This document shows positions 9,017 through 17,474 of a stretch of 64,000 nucleotides of DNA, one piece after another (positions within the stretch are counted from its first letter, which is position 1; every line of letters starts with the position of its first letter). This stretch comes from Pyxidicoccus sp. MSG2. GTDB taxonomy: Bacteria > Myxococcota > Myxococcia > Myxococcales > Myxococcaceae. Under the pieces are notes generated by a model. It searched no databases. It was not told the DNA's origin and worked only from the letters and a program-made list of their open reading frames with translations. Position numbers and translations under genes: made by a program. The stretch lies in contig NZ_JAPNKC010000001.1 in NCBI RefSeq assembly GCF_026626705.1, positions 9,752,001 through 9,816,000 on the forward strand. Direction: 5' to 3'.

Positions 9017-10210
9017 ATGCCAATCGTGGTGCAGAAGTACGGCGGCTCCTCGGTCGCCGACGTGGAGAAGATTCGCAAGGTGGCCGGGCGCGTGAGGGAC
9101 AAGCGCGACTCGGGCTACCAGGTGGTGGTGGTGGTGAGCGCCATGGGCGACACCACGGACGAATTGCTGGCCCTGGCCAAGGGCGTGTCCGAGGACCCGC
9201 CCCGGCGCGAGCTGGACATGCTGCTGACGTGCGGAGAGCGCATCTCCATGGCGCTGTTGTCCATGGCCCTCCAGGAGATGGGGGTGCCGGCCATCAGCTT
9301 CACGGGCAGTCAGAGCGGCATCATCACCAACGACGCGCACGCGCAGGCCCGCATCATGGAGGTGCGGCCCTACCGCATCCACGACGAGCTGGCGCGGGGC
9401 AAGGTGGTCATCGTCGCGGGCTACCAGGGCGTGTCCTACAAGAAGGAAGTGACGACGCTGGGGCGTGGCGGCTCGGACACGACGGCGGTGGCGCTGGCGG
9501 CCGCGCTGGACGCGGAGGCGTGTGAAATCTTCTCCGACGTGGATGGCGTCTTCAGCGCGGACCCGCGCGTGGTGCCGGACGCACGCAAGCTGGAGTCGCT
9601 GAGCTACGACGAGATGCAGGAGCTGGCGAGCGCGGGCGCCAAGGTGCTCAACGCGCAGGCGGTGGAGTGGGCCAAGGCGCGCGGCATCGCCATCCTCGCG
9701 CGCACGGCGCACGGGCAGGGGACGGGCACGGTGGTGCAGGAGCTGTCCGTCCCCGCCGACAACCGGGTGAAGGGCGTCACGGCCGAGCCGGAGATGGCGG
9801 TGCTGTCCGCCAGCGAACAGGTGCGGCTGGAGGAGCTGCTGGAGTTCCTGGATGCGCGCGGCGTGCGAGGCCGGACGCTCGGCTTCGACGGGCCCACGGG
9901 CGGCGCGAAGCACACCGCCATCGCAGTGCCGCTGGCGGACATCCACGGGACGGACGCGCTGCGCAAGGACCTGGCCACGCGCTTCGGCGAGTCCGTGTCC
10001 TGGCGGGAGGACCTGGGCACCGTCACCTGCGTCGGGGTGGGGCTGAACGCGGACTGGGTGCCGCTGCGGCGGGCGCTGGCGGCGGCGGAAGAATTGGGAG
10101 CGCGGGTGTACGCCGTCCACACCTCGCCGCTGCAGCTGACGTTGCTGGTGGACAAGGCGCACCTGAAGGGGCTGACGGCCCGGGTGCACCGGGAGCTCCT
10201 CGGCGGGTAG
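9017..10210 (+). CDS. lysC: Aspartate kinase
   Basis: A 397-residue aspartokinase, which phosphorylates aspartate as the first step towards lysine/diaminopimelate, threonine and methionine. The kinase domain begins at VVQKYGGSSV (the substrate-binding KxGGSS motif, Lys7) and includes TCGERISMALLS, FTGSQSGI and LGRGGSDTTAVALAAAL. The C-terminal third forms the paired ACT regulatory domains, though the first (near VKGVTAEPEMAVLSAS) looks divergent. I chose ATG 9017 because GTGAGG lies just upstream and the family starts here; in-frame codons further upstream are not conserved. The gene is monocistronic, divergent from the ABC exporter operon, and followed by a strong hairpin. Confidence 0.95.
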   Translation: MPIVVQKYGGSSVADVEKIRKVAGRVRDKRDSGYQVVVVVSAMGDTTDELLALAKGVSEDPPRRELDMLLTCGERISMALLSMALQEMGVPAISFTGSQSGIITNDAHAQARIMEVRPYRIHDELARGKVVIVAGYQGVSYKKEVTTLGRGGSDTTAVALAAALDAEACEIFSDVDGVFSADPRVVPDARKLESLSYDEMQELASAGAKVLNAQAVEWAKARGIAILARTAHGQGTGTVVQELSVPADNRVKGVTAEPEMAVLSASEQVRLEELLEFLDARGVRGRTLGFDGPTGGAKHTAIAVPLADIHGTDALRKDLATRFGESVSWREDLGTVTCVGVGLNADWVPLRRALAAAEELGARVYAVHTSPLQLTLLVDKAHLKGLTARVHRELLGG

Positions 10211-10229
10211 GCGGCTTCCCACACAGGGG

Positions 10230-10270
10230 CACGCCGGAGGTGGATTGTTGATCCACGCGCCTCCGGCGTG
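10230..10270 (+). terminator. Hairpin after lysC
   Basis: An 11-bp stem, CACGCCGGAGG (10230-10240) with CCTCCGGCGTG (10260-10270), encloses a second 5-bp stem TGGAT/ATCCA (10241-10245 with 10251-10255). No T-tract follows, so it may be a Rho-assisted terminator or 3'-end stabiliser. Confidence 0.5.
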
Positions 10271-10339
10271 GCACCCCGCTTCCCTCCGGGGGGTTCGTGC
10301 CTACCCTCGCGTCCTGAACACCGTGAGGTGGAGGACGGG

Positions 10340-12949
10340 ATGGCACGGGGAAGCCGGTGGTGGATGGTGGCGGGCGGACTGGCCCTCCTGTGCGCCTGGG
10401 GCGGCTGCCAGGAGCAGCCCGCGCCCGAGCGGCCGGATGTGGGCGACCGCCATGACGAGCCTCCCCTGGAGGACGGACACGACGGTGGCGACGGCGGCTT
10501 CCACCCCGGCATCATCGACGCCGGCAGTGACGGCGGAGAGGGCGAGCCCGACGGAGGCGTGGAGGAGCCGGACGCCGGCCCGCTCCCGGAGCCGCCGCCG
10601 CGAGACGCGGACGCGGTGCGCAAGGAGAACCAGCGCCCCGGGACGACGGCGTGGCGCATCAACCGCGACTCGGGCGACCGGGTGGCCAACTCCCGCGAAA
10701 TCGAGGGCTACGCGCTCGAGACCACGGTGAAGCCGGGCGACACGTTGCGCGTGGCGGTGTCCCTCTCCACGGCGAAGAACTACCGCTGGGTCGTGTACCG
10801 GTTGGGCCACTACGGTGGGGCAGGGGGCCGCGAGGTGGCGCGCGGTGGCCCGCTGCAGGGCGTGAAGCAGGCCGAGTGCCCGACGGACCCGGACACCGGG
10901 ATGACTGCATGCACCTGGGCGCCCTCGCTGGAGATTCCCATCGGTGGTGACTGGGTGCGCGGCGTGTACGTGGTGAAGCTGATTCGCGACGACCGCTACC
11001 AGCGCTACGTGCCCTTCTTCGTGCGGGACGCGAATCCGCGCGCGGAGGTGGCGGTGCTGATTCCCACCGCGACGTGGGCCGCCTACAACACGTGGGGCGG
11101 CACCAGCCTCTATGACGACAAGTTCCAGGTGATGAAGCCGCACGGCGTCAGCCGCGCCTTCCGCTCGTCGTACGACAGGCCCTACCACCGGGGGCAGGGC
11201 ACCGGACACCTGCTGACGGACGACATCAGCCTCGTGCAGTGGCTGGAGGCGCAGGGGCTGGACGTGGGCTACTTCACCGACGAGGACCTGGACGCCAGCT
11301 ACGACTTCGTGGCGGGTGCGAAGGCCTTCCTCCTCTCCGGGCACGACGAGTACTGGTCCTCGCGGGACAGGGACCATGCGGACCGGGCGCTGGCGGAAGG
11401 ACGCTCGCTGCTCAACCTGGGCGCGAACAACGCGTACTGGCAGGTGCGGCTGGAGCCGGCGGCGGACGGGCGGCCGCGCCGCATCGTCACCTGCTACAAG
11501 GGCCACGAGGACGACCCGTTCAAGGACTCGCGCCGCACGGCGAAGTTCAGGGATTTGCCGCAGAAGCGTCCGGAGAACGCGCTGCTCGGCGTGCAGTTCG
11601 CCGCCCGCTGGCACCAGTTCGGCTTCCCCGCCGTCATCACCGCGCCCAATCACTGGGCGCTGGCGGGCACGGGATTGAAGGCCGGTGACACGCTGTGGAT
11701 GGCCAACGGCTACGAGCTGGACCAGCTCGTGGACAACGGCGTCACGCCGCAGGGCGTGGACGTGCTGGCGGAGTCCCCGGCGCTGTCGCTCCAGGGGGCC
11801 TTCGGGTTCAGTCACATGGTGGTGCGCCAGCAGGGGAGTGCGTACGTCTTCTCCGCGGGCGGCATCGACTTCGTGCGCACGCTGGCCGCGGAGGACATGG
11901 CGGACCCGCGCGCCGCGCGCATCGTCGCCAACGTCCTCTACAAGGCGCTGGGCCGGCCGGTGCCGGAGGGGCTGGTGGAGTTCCAGCGGAAGAACGCCGG
12001 CCATTCCGAGGGCCCCTTCTCTCCGTCCGTCCAGACGGTGGCGGGGCAGCCCGGGAAGCGTCCGCGCGCGGGGGCGCCGGTGGCTTCGGACGCGCTCGGC
12101 GCGCCGGTGGCGGTGACGGTGCTGCCGGACGGTGGGTGGGCGGTGGCCGACGCGCAGGCCAACGCGGTGAAGCGCGTGTCGCCGGATGGCACCATCCGCA
12201 CGGTGCTCACGGGGCTGAACGGGCCCATGGGCATCGCCGCGGACGCAGTGGGCAACATCTACGTCGCGGACTCGGATGCGCATGTCATCCGCCGCATCCC
12301 GGCGGACGGAGGGAAGGCGGAGGTGTTCGCCGGGACGACGCCGGGCATGCAGGACGGGCCCGCGATGGGGGCGGCCTTCAACCAGCCCTCGGGGCTGGCG
12401 CTCACGCCGGATGGCACCGCGCTGCTGGTGGCGGACCTGAACAACGGCGTGATTCGCCGCATCGACCTGGTGGCGTTGGGCAATCCGGTGACGACGCTGC
12501 AGGGCGAGTGGATGTACCGGCCGTCCGCGGTGGCGGTGTCGGCGGATGGCAACACCCTGTACGTGGTGGAGACGGGCATGGCGCGCGTGCTGCGCATTCG
12601 CGGGGGAGTCACCTCGGTGGTGGCCGGCACCACGCCGGGCTTCAAGGACGGGAAGCCGGAGACGGCGCAGTTCCTGCCGTACCTGGGTGTCGCGGTGCTG
12701 CCGGACGGCTCGCTGGCGGTGTCGGACCCGGGCAACTACCGCGTGCGGCGCATCCTCTTCGAGGGGGACGGCTCGCCGCGCGAGGTGACGACGATGGCGG
12801 GCAGCGGACGCTACGGGAATGCCGATGGGCCGGGGGAGCGCGCGAGCTTCGTGCTCCCGGCGGGCCTGGCGGTGGGGGCGGATGGGCGCCTCTACGTGGC
12901 GGACTCCGGCAACGGGCTGGTGCGCGCGATTGCGCCGTGTGCGCGGTAG
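10340..12949 (+). CDS. Probable lipoprotein: dimethylformamidase beta-like domain plus NHL repeats
   Basis: An 869-residue exported protein. The start at ATG 10340 has GGAGG about 10 bases upstream; an N-terminal hydrophobic segment ends in a Gly-Gly-Cys (residue about 23) that looks like a weak lipobox. An acidic, disordered Asp/Gly/Glu/Pro-rich linker follows. Residues roughly 107-540 match the large (beta) subunit domain of N,N-dimethylformamidase, with YRLGHYGGAGGREV, TWAAYNTWGG, GYFTDEDLD and LLSGHDEYWSSRDRD; the last holds Glu/Tyr residues where the enzyme binds iron. Residues from about 565 to the end form NHL beta-propeller repeats, for example GIAADAVGNIYVADSDAHVI. I cannot say whether it is an active amidase. 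The fusion to a propeller on the cell surface suggests binding of a polymer or partner. Confidence 0.8.
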   Translation: MARGSRWWMVAGGLALLCAWGGCQEQPAPERPDVGDRHDEPPLEDGHDGGDGGFHPGIIDAGSDGGEGEPDGGVEEPDAGPLPEPPPRDADAVRKENQRPGTTAWRINRDSGDRVANSREIEGYALETTVKPGDTLRVAVSLSTAKNYRWVVYRLGHYGGAGGREVARGGPLQGVKQAECPTDPDTGMTACTWAPSLEIPIGGDWVRGVYVVKLIRDDRYQRYVPFFVRDANPRAEVAVLIPTATWAAYNTWGGTSLYDDKFQVMKPHGVSRAFRSSYDRPYHRGQGTGHLLTDDISLVQWLEAQGLDVGYFTDEDLDASYDFVAGAKAFLLSGHDEYWSSRDRDHADRALAEGRSLLNLGANNAYWQVRLEPAADGRPRRIVTCYKGHEDDPFKDSRRTAKFRDLPQKRPENALLGVQFAARWHQFGFPAVITAPNHWALAGTGLKAGDTLWMANGYELDQLVDNGVTPQGVDVLAESPALSLQGAFGFSHMVVRQQGSAYVFSAGGIDFVRTLAAEDMADPRAARIVANVLYKALGRPVPEGLVEFQRKNAGHSEGPFSPSVQTVAGQPGKRPRAGAPVASDALGAPVAVTVLPDGGWAVADAQANAVKRVSPDGTIRTVLTGLNGPMGIAADAVGNIYVADSDAHVIRRIPADGGKAEVFAGTTPGMQDGPAMGAAFNQPSGLALTPDGTALLVADLNNGVIRRIDLVALGNPVTTLQGEWMYRPSAVAVSADGNTLYVVETGMARVLRIRGGVTSVVAGTTPGFKDGKPETAQFLPYLGVAVLPDGSLAVSDPGNYRVRRILFEGDGSPREVTTMAGSGRYGNADGPGERASFVLPAGLAVGADGRLYVADSGNGLVRAIAPCAR

Positions 12950-12967
12950 CCCACGGACGCGGTGAAG

Positions 12968-12990
12968 GCCCGGGGGCTCCAGCCTCCGGG
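12968..12990 (+). terminator. Probable terminator hairpin after the NHL lipoprotein gene
   Basis: GGCCCGGGGGCT pairs imperfectly (one bulge or mismatch) with AGCCTCCGGG, followed by TCCGCTTT. It lies 18 bases after the stop codon. The T-run is short, so termination strength is uncertain. Confidence 0.4.
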
Positions 12991-13028
12991 TCCGCTTTGA
13001 CTGCGGGCGGTATGGCGTCCAGGCCTCT

Positions 13029-13070
13029 CCGGGCCCTTCAGGGTACCTTCCGGGCCCTTCAGGGTACCTG
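13029..13070 (+). repeat. Tandem 21-bp direct repeat upstream of the histidine kinase gene
   Basis: Two head-to-tail copies (13029-13049 and 13050-13070) are identical in 20 of 21 positions; each contains GGGCCCTTCAGGGTACCT. A 21-bp period is two turns of DNA, so both copies face the same side of the helix, as in activator or response-regulator operators. It sits directly upstream of an extended -10 element. Confidence 0.7.
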
Positions 13071-13073
13071 TAT

Positions 13074-13082
13074 TGTTATAAA
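13074..13082 (+). promoter_or_regulatory. Extended -10 promoter element for the histidine kinase gene
   Basis: TGTTATAAA (TGn plus TATAAA) lies 4 bases after the tandem repeat in an AT-rich patch. The expected -35 position falls inside the second repeat and does not resemble TTGACA, which suggests an activator-dependent promoter. Transcription would start near 13089, about 75 bases before the gene. Confidence 0.5.
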
Positions 13083-13165
13083 GTCATCATTGGTGGTCTG
13101 CTGGGAGGGCGAACGGCGGCCCTCGGCGTGGCGCTGACCCCGTGAGGGGTTGGCGGAGACAGCCC

Positions 13166-14887
13166 ATGATGATGCGAGCAAAGTTCCTGCTGTTTGCTAC
13201 AGCCGCGGTCGGGCTCGTGGTGTTGATGGGAGGCGCGCTCGTCCTGGGCTCCTTCCAGGGGCGGCGCTCGCAGGACCGGGCCCTCGCCGCCGATGAGCAG
13301 GGGATGATGCTCGGCGACCTGCGCCTGGAGTCCATCCGCTACGTGCAAGCGGTGCGGGACGCCATCGAGACCCGGCAGGCCATGGACGGCGCCCGGGACG
13401 AGGCCTTGCGGCGAGTGGACGCCTCCTTCGAACGGATGCGGCGGCTGGCGGACCGGGAGGAGGAAGCGGGAGGCGTGTCTTCCGACGCCGAGAACGCGCG
13501 GCTGGAGCGCCTGCATGAGGCCCTGCGCCGCTGGCTGGTGGATACGACGGAGCGCGCGCGCGAGGTGCAGCCCGAGGCGGAGGTGCGATTCCTCAACGAG
13601 GCCCGCGGTGCGTACCTGCGCGACGTGGAGCCGCTGCTGTCGCAGGCGCTGCAGGGCGAAGCGGCGGAGAGGGCCGACCTCCTGCTCGAGACGGGACAGA
13701 CGTTCCGGGCCGCGGAGGTGCTGGGCGTGGGACTTCCCCTTGTCGCGCTGCTGGTCATGGGCGGGTTGGCGTGGACGATGCTCGTGCCGCTCCAGCGCAC
13801 CCTGCGGGACTTCCTCGCGAGCGCGGAGCGCGTGGGCCAGGGCGACTTCGAGCAGCTGCTGCCCGAGGAACGCGAGGATGAGTATGGCCTGCTCGCGCGG
13901 GCCTTCAACCGCATGGCGCGCCAGCTGCGCGAGCTCATCGAGGAGCGGCAGCGCCGGGCGCGCGAGGACGCGGAGGCCTCCGAGCGGGAGACGCGCCGCA
14001 ACAACATGCTGCTGGAGGCGACGGTCCGTGAGCGGACGGCGGAGCTGGAGCATGCGAACACGCGGCTGACGGAGAGCCTGCGGGAGCTCCAGGCCACGCA
14101 GGCGCAGTTGTTGTTCGCGGACCGGTTGGCCTCGGTGGGGCAGCTCGCGGCCGGCATCGGGCACGAAATCAACAACCCCCTGGCCTTCATCATCAGCAAC
14201 CTGGAGTACGTGCAGGAGGAGCTGCGCCTGCAGGACGGGGGCGTGGAGCGCTCGCGCACGGAGGTGCGGCTGGCATTGTCGGAGGCGAGGGAAGGGGCGG
14301 AGCGGGTGCGCCTCATCGTCCGCGAGCTGCGGAACCTGGCGCGTCCGGACAGCCTGGAGTCCGGGCCGGTGGACCTGAAGGCGGTGGTGCGCAGCGCGGA
14401 GAAGATGGCCATCCACCTCATCCGCACGCGCGCGAGGCTCGTGCTGGACGTGGACGACGCGCCGCCCGTGCATGGCAACGGGGCTCGGCTGTGCCAGGTG
14501 GTGCTCAACCTGTTGCTCAATGCGGCGCATGCCATCGAGCCGGGCGGAGGGCAGCGCCACACCATTCGCGTGAGCGCGCGGGCGCAGGAAGCGCAGACGG
14601 TGCTGGTGGAGGTGGAGGACACCGGCTGCGGGATTCCGCCGGAGAACCTCGGCCGCATCTTCGACCCGTTCTTCTCCACGCGGCCGGTGGGGACGGGGAC
14701 GGGGCTCGGGTTGGCGGTGTGCCACGGCATCGTCGCGTCCCATGGCGGGGAAATCTCCGTGGAGAGCGAGGTGGGGAAGGGCACCACGGTTCGCGTGAAG
14801 CTGCCGGTGTTCGTCGAGGGCGAGCGCGCGGCTCCTCTGGAACGGGAGTCACAGGCCCCCGCGCTGCTCGAGCGGCAGGCGTCCTAG
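13166..14887 (+). CDS. Membrane sensor histidine kinase (HAMP, HisKA, HATPase_c)
   Basis: A 573-residue two-component sensor. One membrane helix follows the start (LLFATAAVGLVVLMGGALVL), then an extracytoplasmic helical region of about 155 residues, a second membrane helix near residues 183-210, a HAMP linker, a coiled coil (residues about 255-315), the phospho-acceptor box GIGHEINNPLAF with His333, and an ATPase domain with VVLNLLLNAAHAI (N box), DTGCGIPPENLGRIFDPFFS (G1/F box) and GTGTGLGLAVCHGI (G2 box). I took the double ATG at 13166 because GGAG precedes it at the right distance; a GTG at 13142 is less likely. No response regulator is encoded nearby, so it is an orphan kinase. The signal it senses is unknown. 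Confidence 0.9.
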   Translation: MMMRAKFLLFATAAVGLVVLMGGALVLGSFQGRRSQDRALAADEQGMMLGDLRLESIRYVQAVRDAIETRQAMDGARDEALRRVDASFERMRRLADREEEAGGVSSDAENARLERLHEALRRWLVDTTERAREVQPEAEVRFLNEARGAYLRDVEPLLSQALQGEAAERADLLLETGQTFRAAEVLGVGLPLVALLVMGGLAWTMLVPLQRTLRDFLASAERVGQGDFEQLLPEEREDEYGLLARAFNRMARQLRELIEERQRRAREDAEASERETRRNNMLLEATVRERTAELEHANTRLTESLRELQATQAQLLFADRLASVGQLAAGIGHEINNPLAFIISNLEYVQEELRLQDGGVERSRTEVRLALSEAREGAERVRLIVRELRNLARPDSLESGPVDLKAVVRSAEKMAIHLIRTRARLVLDVDDAPPVHGNGARLCQVVLNLLLNAAHAIEPGGGQRHTIRVSARAQEAQTVLVEVEDTGCGIPPENLGRIFDPFFSTRPVGTGTGLGLAVCHGIVASHGGEISVESEVGKGTTVRVKLPVFVEGERAAPLERESQAPALLERQAS

Positions 14888-14907
14888 GGCGTCGCGAGGC
14901 GCCCCCG

Positions 14908-15819
14908 TCAGTCGCCGTCCGGTCCGCCGAGCGTCGTCAGGATGCGTCGCCGCACGTCCACGGCCCGCTTCGAGCCCGGTGCCGCGCGCGCCAGCAGGCC
15001 GACGAGGTTGAAGAGGTCGAGCACCTCCGCCTGACGCCGCCAGTCCTCGGGCAGGTGTCCCCCGTGTTCCTGGTAGCTGGCGGCGAAGGCCTCCACGAAG
15101 GGCTCGGGTGGCGCCCAGCGCAGCAGTTGGCCCACGTCCAGGAGCGCGGGCCCGGCGTAGGCGAACTCCCAGTCGAGGACCAGGGGAAGGCCCGTCTTCG
15201 TGTCATGGAGGTTGGAGGCCTTGAAGTCGCCATGCAGCAACACGGCGCCACCGGCCCACGCACGCAGCGACTCCGCATGCCGCTCGATGAAGCCGGAGAG
15301 CGGCGTGTACAGCTCCGAGCGGAGCGTGGGCTCCAGCGCGTCGAGCTGCGAGCGCAGGTGGTCATGGAACGCGGCGAACACGTCATGGAACGGCGTCACC
15401 ACGTCCAGCGTGGGCCCCAGGAGTCCGGCCTCGGAGAACCCACGTGCATGCACTTCCGCGAGCGCGAGTCCCAGTGCCTCACCATGCGCGGCAGAGCCCT
15501 GCAATGGAGCGTGGGGGACATACTCCAGCAGGAGGAAGTCCTCGCCTGACGCGAGCACCGCGGGCACCCGGAACGACTTCCACCCGAGGCCGAGCAGTGC
15601 CTGCTCCTTGCGGAGCGTCCCCGTGTCCCGCCGGTAGACGCGCAGTACGCGCCCGGTGCCGATGCGCATGTTGACGTTGGCGTGGCCGCCGCTCAGCAAC
15701 TCGCACGGCTCGTCGGTGGGACCGATGCGCTGGAGAATCTCTTCGCGGTCGAGCGCGCGAAGCTCCGCCTTCCGCTCCCAGTCACGCTCGGGATTGGGTA
15801 ACGGCTCCGGCGCACTCAC
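14908..15819 (-). CDS. Aminoglycoside phosphotransferase-fold (APH) protein
   Basis: A 303-residue protein of the APH/choline kinase fold. The catalytic loop is HGDFKASN (residues 196-203, with the catalytic Asp198), followed by LVLDWEFA, where Asp216 corresponds to the Mg-binding Asp. The N-terminal lobe has a LLSGGHANVNMRI nucleotide-binding hairpin and EYVPHAPL at the hinge. Such proteins phosphorylate small hydroxylated molecules (aminoglycosides, homoserine, choline, fructosamine); the substrate here cannot be read from the sequence. The GTG start overlaps the stop of cutA by 4 bases, so the two are cotranslated. It converges on the histidine kinase gene with 20 bases between the stops. 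Confidence 0.85.
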   Translation of the reverse strand: MSAPEPLPNPERDWERKAELRALDREEILQRIGPTDEPCELLSGGHANVNMRIGTGRVLRVYRRDTGTLRKEQALLGLGWKSFRVPAVLASGEDFLLLEYVPHAPLQGSAAHGEALGLALAEVHARGFSEAGLLGPTLDVVTPFHDVFAAFHDHLRSQLDALEPTLRSELYTPLSGFIERHAESLRAWAGGAVLLHGDFKASNLHDTKTGLPLVLDWEFAYAGPALLDVGQLLRWAPPEPFVEAFAASYQEHGGHLPEDWRRQAEVLDLFNLVGLLARAAPGSKRAVDVRRRILTTLGGPDGD

Positions 15820-16142
15820 GGAGAGAAGCGGGCGTTGTCACGCACCCACGCCAGGTAGGGGCCGTGGCCGTCGGTGATGTCGAGGCGGAGCACCTCGGGT
15901 ACTTCATAGGGATGCAGTGCGACGACGCGGGCGCGGAGCGCCTCGAAGAGGACGTCCTTCGTCTTGAGGATGATCAGCACTTCCTGCTCGTCGTGGACCT
16001 TGTCCTCCCAACGGTAGATGGAGCGCAGGCCGGGGACGATGTTGCCGCACGCGGCGAGCTGCTCCTCCACCAGCGTGCGCGCCAGCTCGGCGGCCTTGTC
16101 GGTGGAGGGCGCGGTGACGAGGACGAGGATGACGTCGGTCAT
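15816..16142 (-). CDS. cutA: Divalent-cation tolerance protein CutA
   Basis: A 108-residue CutA1-family protein, the usual length, opening with VILVLVTAPSTDKAAELART and containing LAACGNIVPGLRSIYRWE and EVLIILKTK, the conserved core of this trimeric, PII-like fold. In E. coli CutA1 is linked to copper tolerance, but its molecular job is unsettled. It is the first gene of a two-gene minus-strand unit with the APH-fold gene, with a 4-base overlap. The pairing gives no clear functional hint. Confidence 0.93.
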   Translation of the reverse strand: MTDVILVLVTAPSTDKAAELARTLVEEQLAACGNIVPGLRSIYRWEDKVHDEQEVLIILKTKDVLFEALRARVVALHPYEVPEVLRLDITDGHGPYLAWVRDNARFSP

Positions 16143-16295
16143 GTCAGAAGTGGAATGGAGGCGGTGGGCCCCATGCCCAAGCGCTCACGCATGTCCCTGG
16201 AATGTCCAGCGGGTCCATTGTCAGCGTACCTGTCCGCTGTCATCGTGGCGAACCGTACAGGTCCGCGGCACCGATTGCTTCAGGGAGCTGCCTGA
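16143..16295. promoter_or_regulatory. Divergent intergenic region between cutA and the toxin block
   Basis: This 153-base gap must hold both outward promoters. It contains an inverted pair ACCTGT (16230 region) and ACAGGT (16257 region) separated by roughly one to two dozen bases, and TTGTCA just before the first arm. A possible operator for the toxin block, but only weakly supported. Confidence 0.25.
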
Positions 16296-17474
16296 ATGGA
16301 CTCGTCGCAGGGAGCCATCGCAATCACCGGTCTCGGCATGGTGTCAGCGCTGGGCCATGGGGCCATCCCATCTTGCGCTGCTGCGCGGGCGGGAATCGTG
16401 AGGGCGGCCCCACTTCCCGACTCCCATGTTCATGACGGGGCTTCTCACGAGCCTGCGGCTCTCGTCGGGCATCCCGTTCCCGGCGCAGAGGGCTTCGAGG
16501 GCATTGGAAAACTGGCGGTACTGGGATGGGAAGCACTCACGGACCTGCTGACGTCGGCAGGGCCCGGCGTTCCATCTGGCGCGGGAACCGGCCTGCTGCT
16601 TGCCCTCAACGATGGTTATTTCATCGAGAGCCTGCTGGCGCGACGGGCGCGGGCCGCTGCGAAGAGCGAGGTCCGCTCCGAGCAGCGGATGGAACATGAA
16701 GCGAAGCGCCAACGGGTAGAGGCAATGCTCCTCCCCCGGCTCCGTGAGCTGTCTGGCGTGGCCTTCCACCCAGGCGTTCAGCGGCTTTATTTCGAGGGAC
16801 ACGGTGGTTTCATCCTCGCGGTCGCGGATGCCGTCAAGATGCTGCGCCAGAGAGAGGTGGGGGCCTGTATTGTTGGTGGGGTGGACTCGCTGCTCGAACC
16901 CGAGGTGTTGAAGGTCCTGCTCGAACTCCGGGTGTTGAAGACGCCAGAGCGGCCTGTCGGTTTCATGCCAGGAGAAGGCGCTGCATTCATTCGCCTGGAG
17001 CGGGCAGAAGAGGCGGCAAGGAGAGAAGGAAGCACCCTGGCACTCCTGGAGGCCCCGCATTTCGTCCGTGAGCCTCAGCATCGTTTTTCTTCCGAGCCTT
17101 CATCTGGAGTCGCGCTGGCGGAAGCCATCGCCCGCACGTTGCGGAGTGCGGCCGCTGATTCCCGTGAGGTGGGGAAGATCATGGGAAACCTCAACGGCGA
17201 TGAGTGGCGGGCACGAGAGTGGGGAATGGTGATGATTCGCGAACGAGCGCACGTGGCGCAGGCCGCGATGTGGAGCCCCGCGGAGTCATTTGGCGAGTTG
17301 GGCGCGGCCACGGCGGCCTTCTCTCTCTGCGCAGCGGTCAGGGCATTTCAGCGAGGCTACTCCCGGGGGCGGAGAATCCTCGTCTGGGCGTCCAGCGAGA
17401 GCGGCCTCAAGGGCGCAGTACTCGTTCGTACCAGCGCGAAGCGGTCCAGTCAGGAGGACGAACCACGTGGATGA
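16296..17474 (+). CDS. Ketosynthase-like (thiolase-fold) protein lacking catalytic residues
   Basis: A 392-residue protein with the overall pattern of a beta-ketoacyl-ACP synthase: ITGLGMVSALG at the N-terminus, ACIVGGVDSLL (residues 190-200) and FMPGEGAAFIRLE (223-235), and FGELGAATAAF near 332-342. The nucleophile elbow that should carry Cys reads YFEGHGGFILAV (165-176), with no Cys, and the two active-site His motifs (HGTGT and the Lys/His-containing end) are also missing. It therefore cannot be a normal ketosynthase. It sits first in a tightly coupled toxin/immunity operon: its stop overlaps the GTG start of the nuclease gene. I infer an adaptor, chaperone or modifying role for the toxin. 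GC content looks lower than in the flanking genes. Confidence 0.75.
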   Translation: MDSSQGAIAITGLGMVSALGHGAIPSCAAARAGIVRAAPLPDSHVHDGASHEPAALVGHPVPGAEGFEGIGKLAVLGWEALTDLLTSAGPGVPSGAGTGLLLALNDGYFIESLLARRARAAAKSEVRSEQRMEHEAKRQRVEAMLLPRLRELSGVAFHPGVQRLYFEGHGGFILAVADAVKMLRQREVGACIVGGVDSLLEPEVLKVLLELRVLKTPERPVGFMPGEGAAFIRLERAEEAARREGSTLALLEAPHFVREPQHRFSSEPSSGVALAEAIARTLRSAAADSREVGKIMGNLNGDEWRAREWGMVMIRERAHVAQAAMWSPAESFGELGAATAAFSLCAAVRAFQRGYSRGRRILVWASSESGLKGAVLVRTSAKRSSQEDEPRG

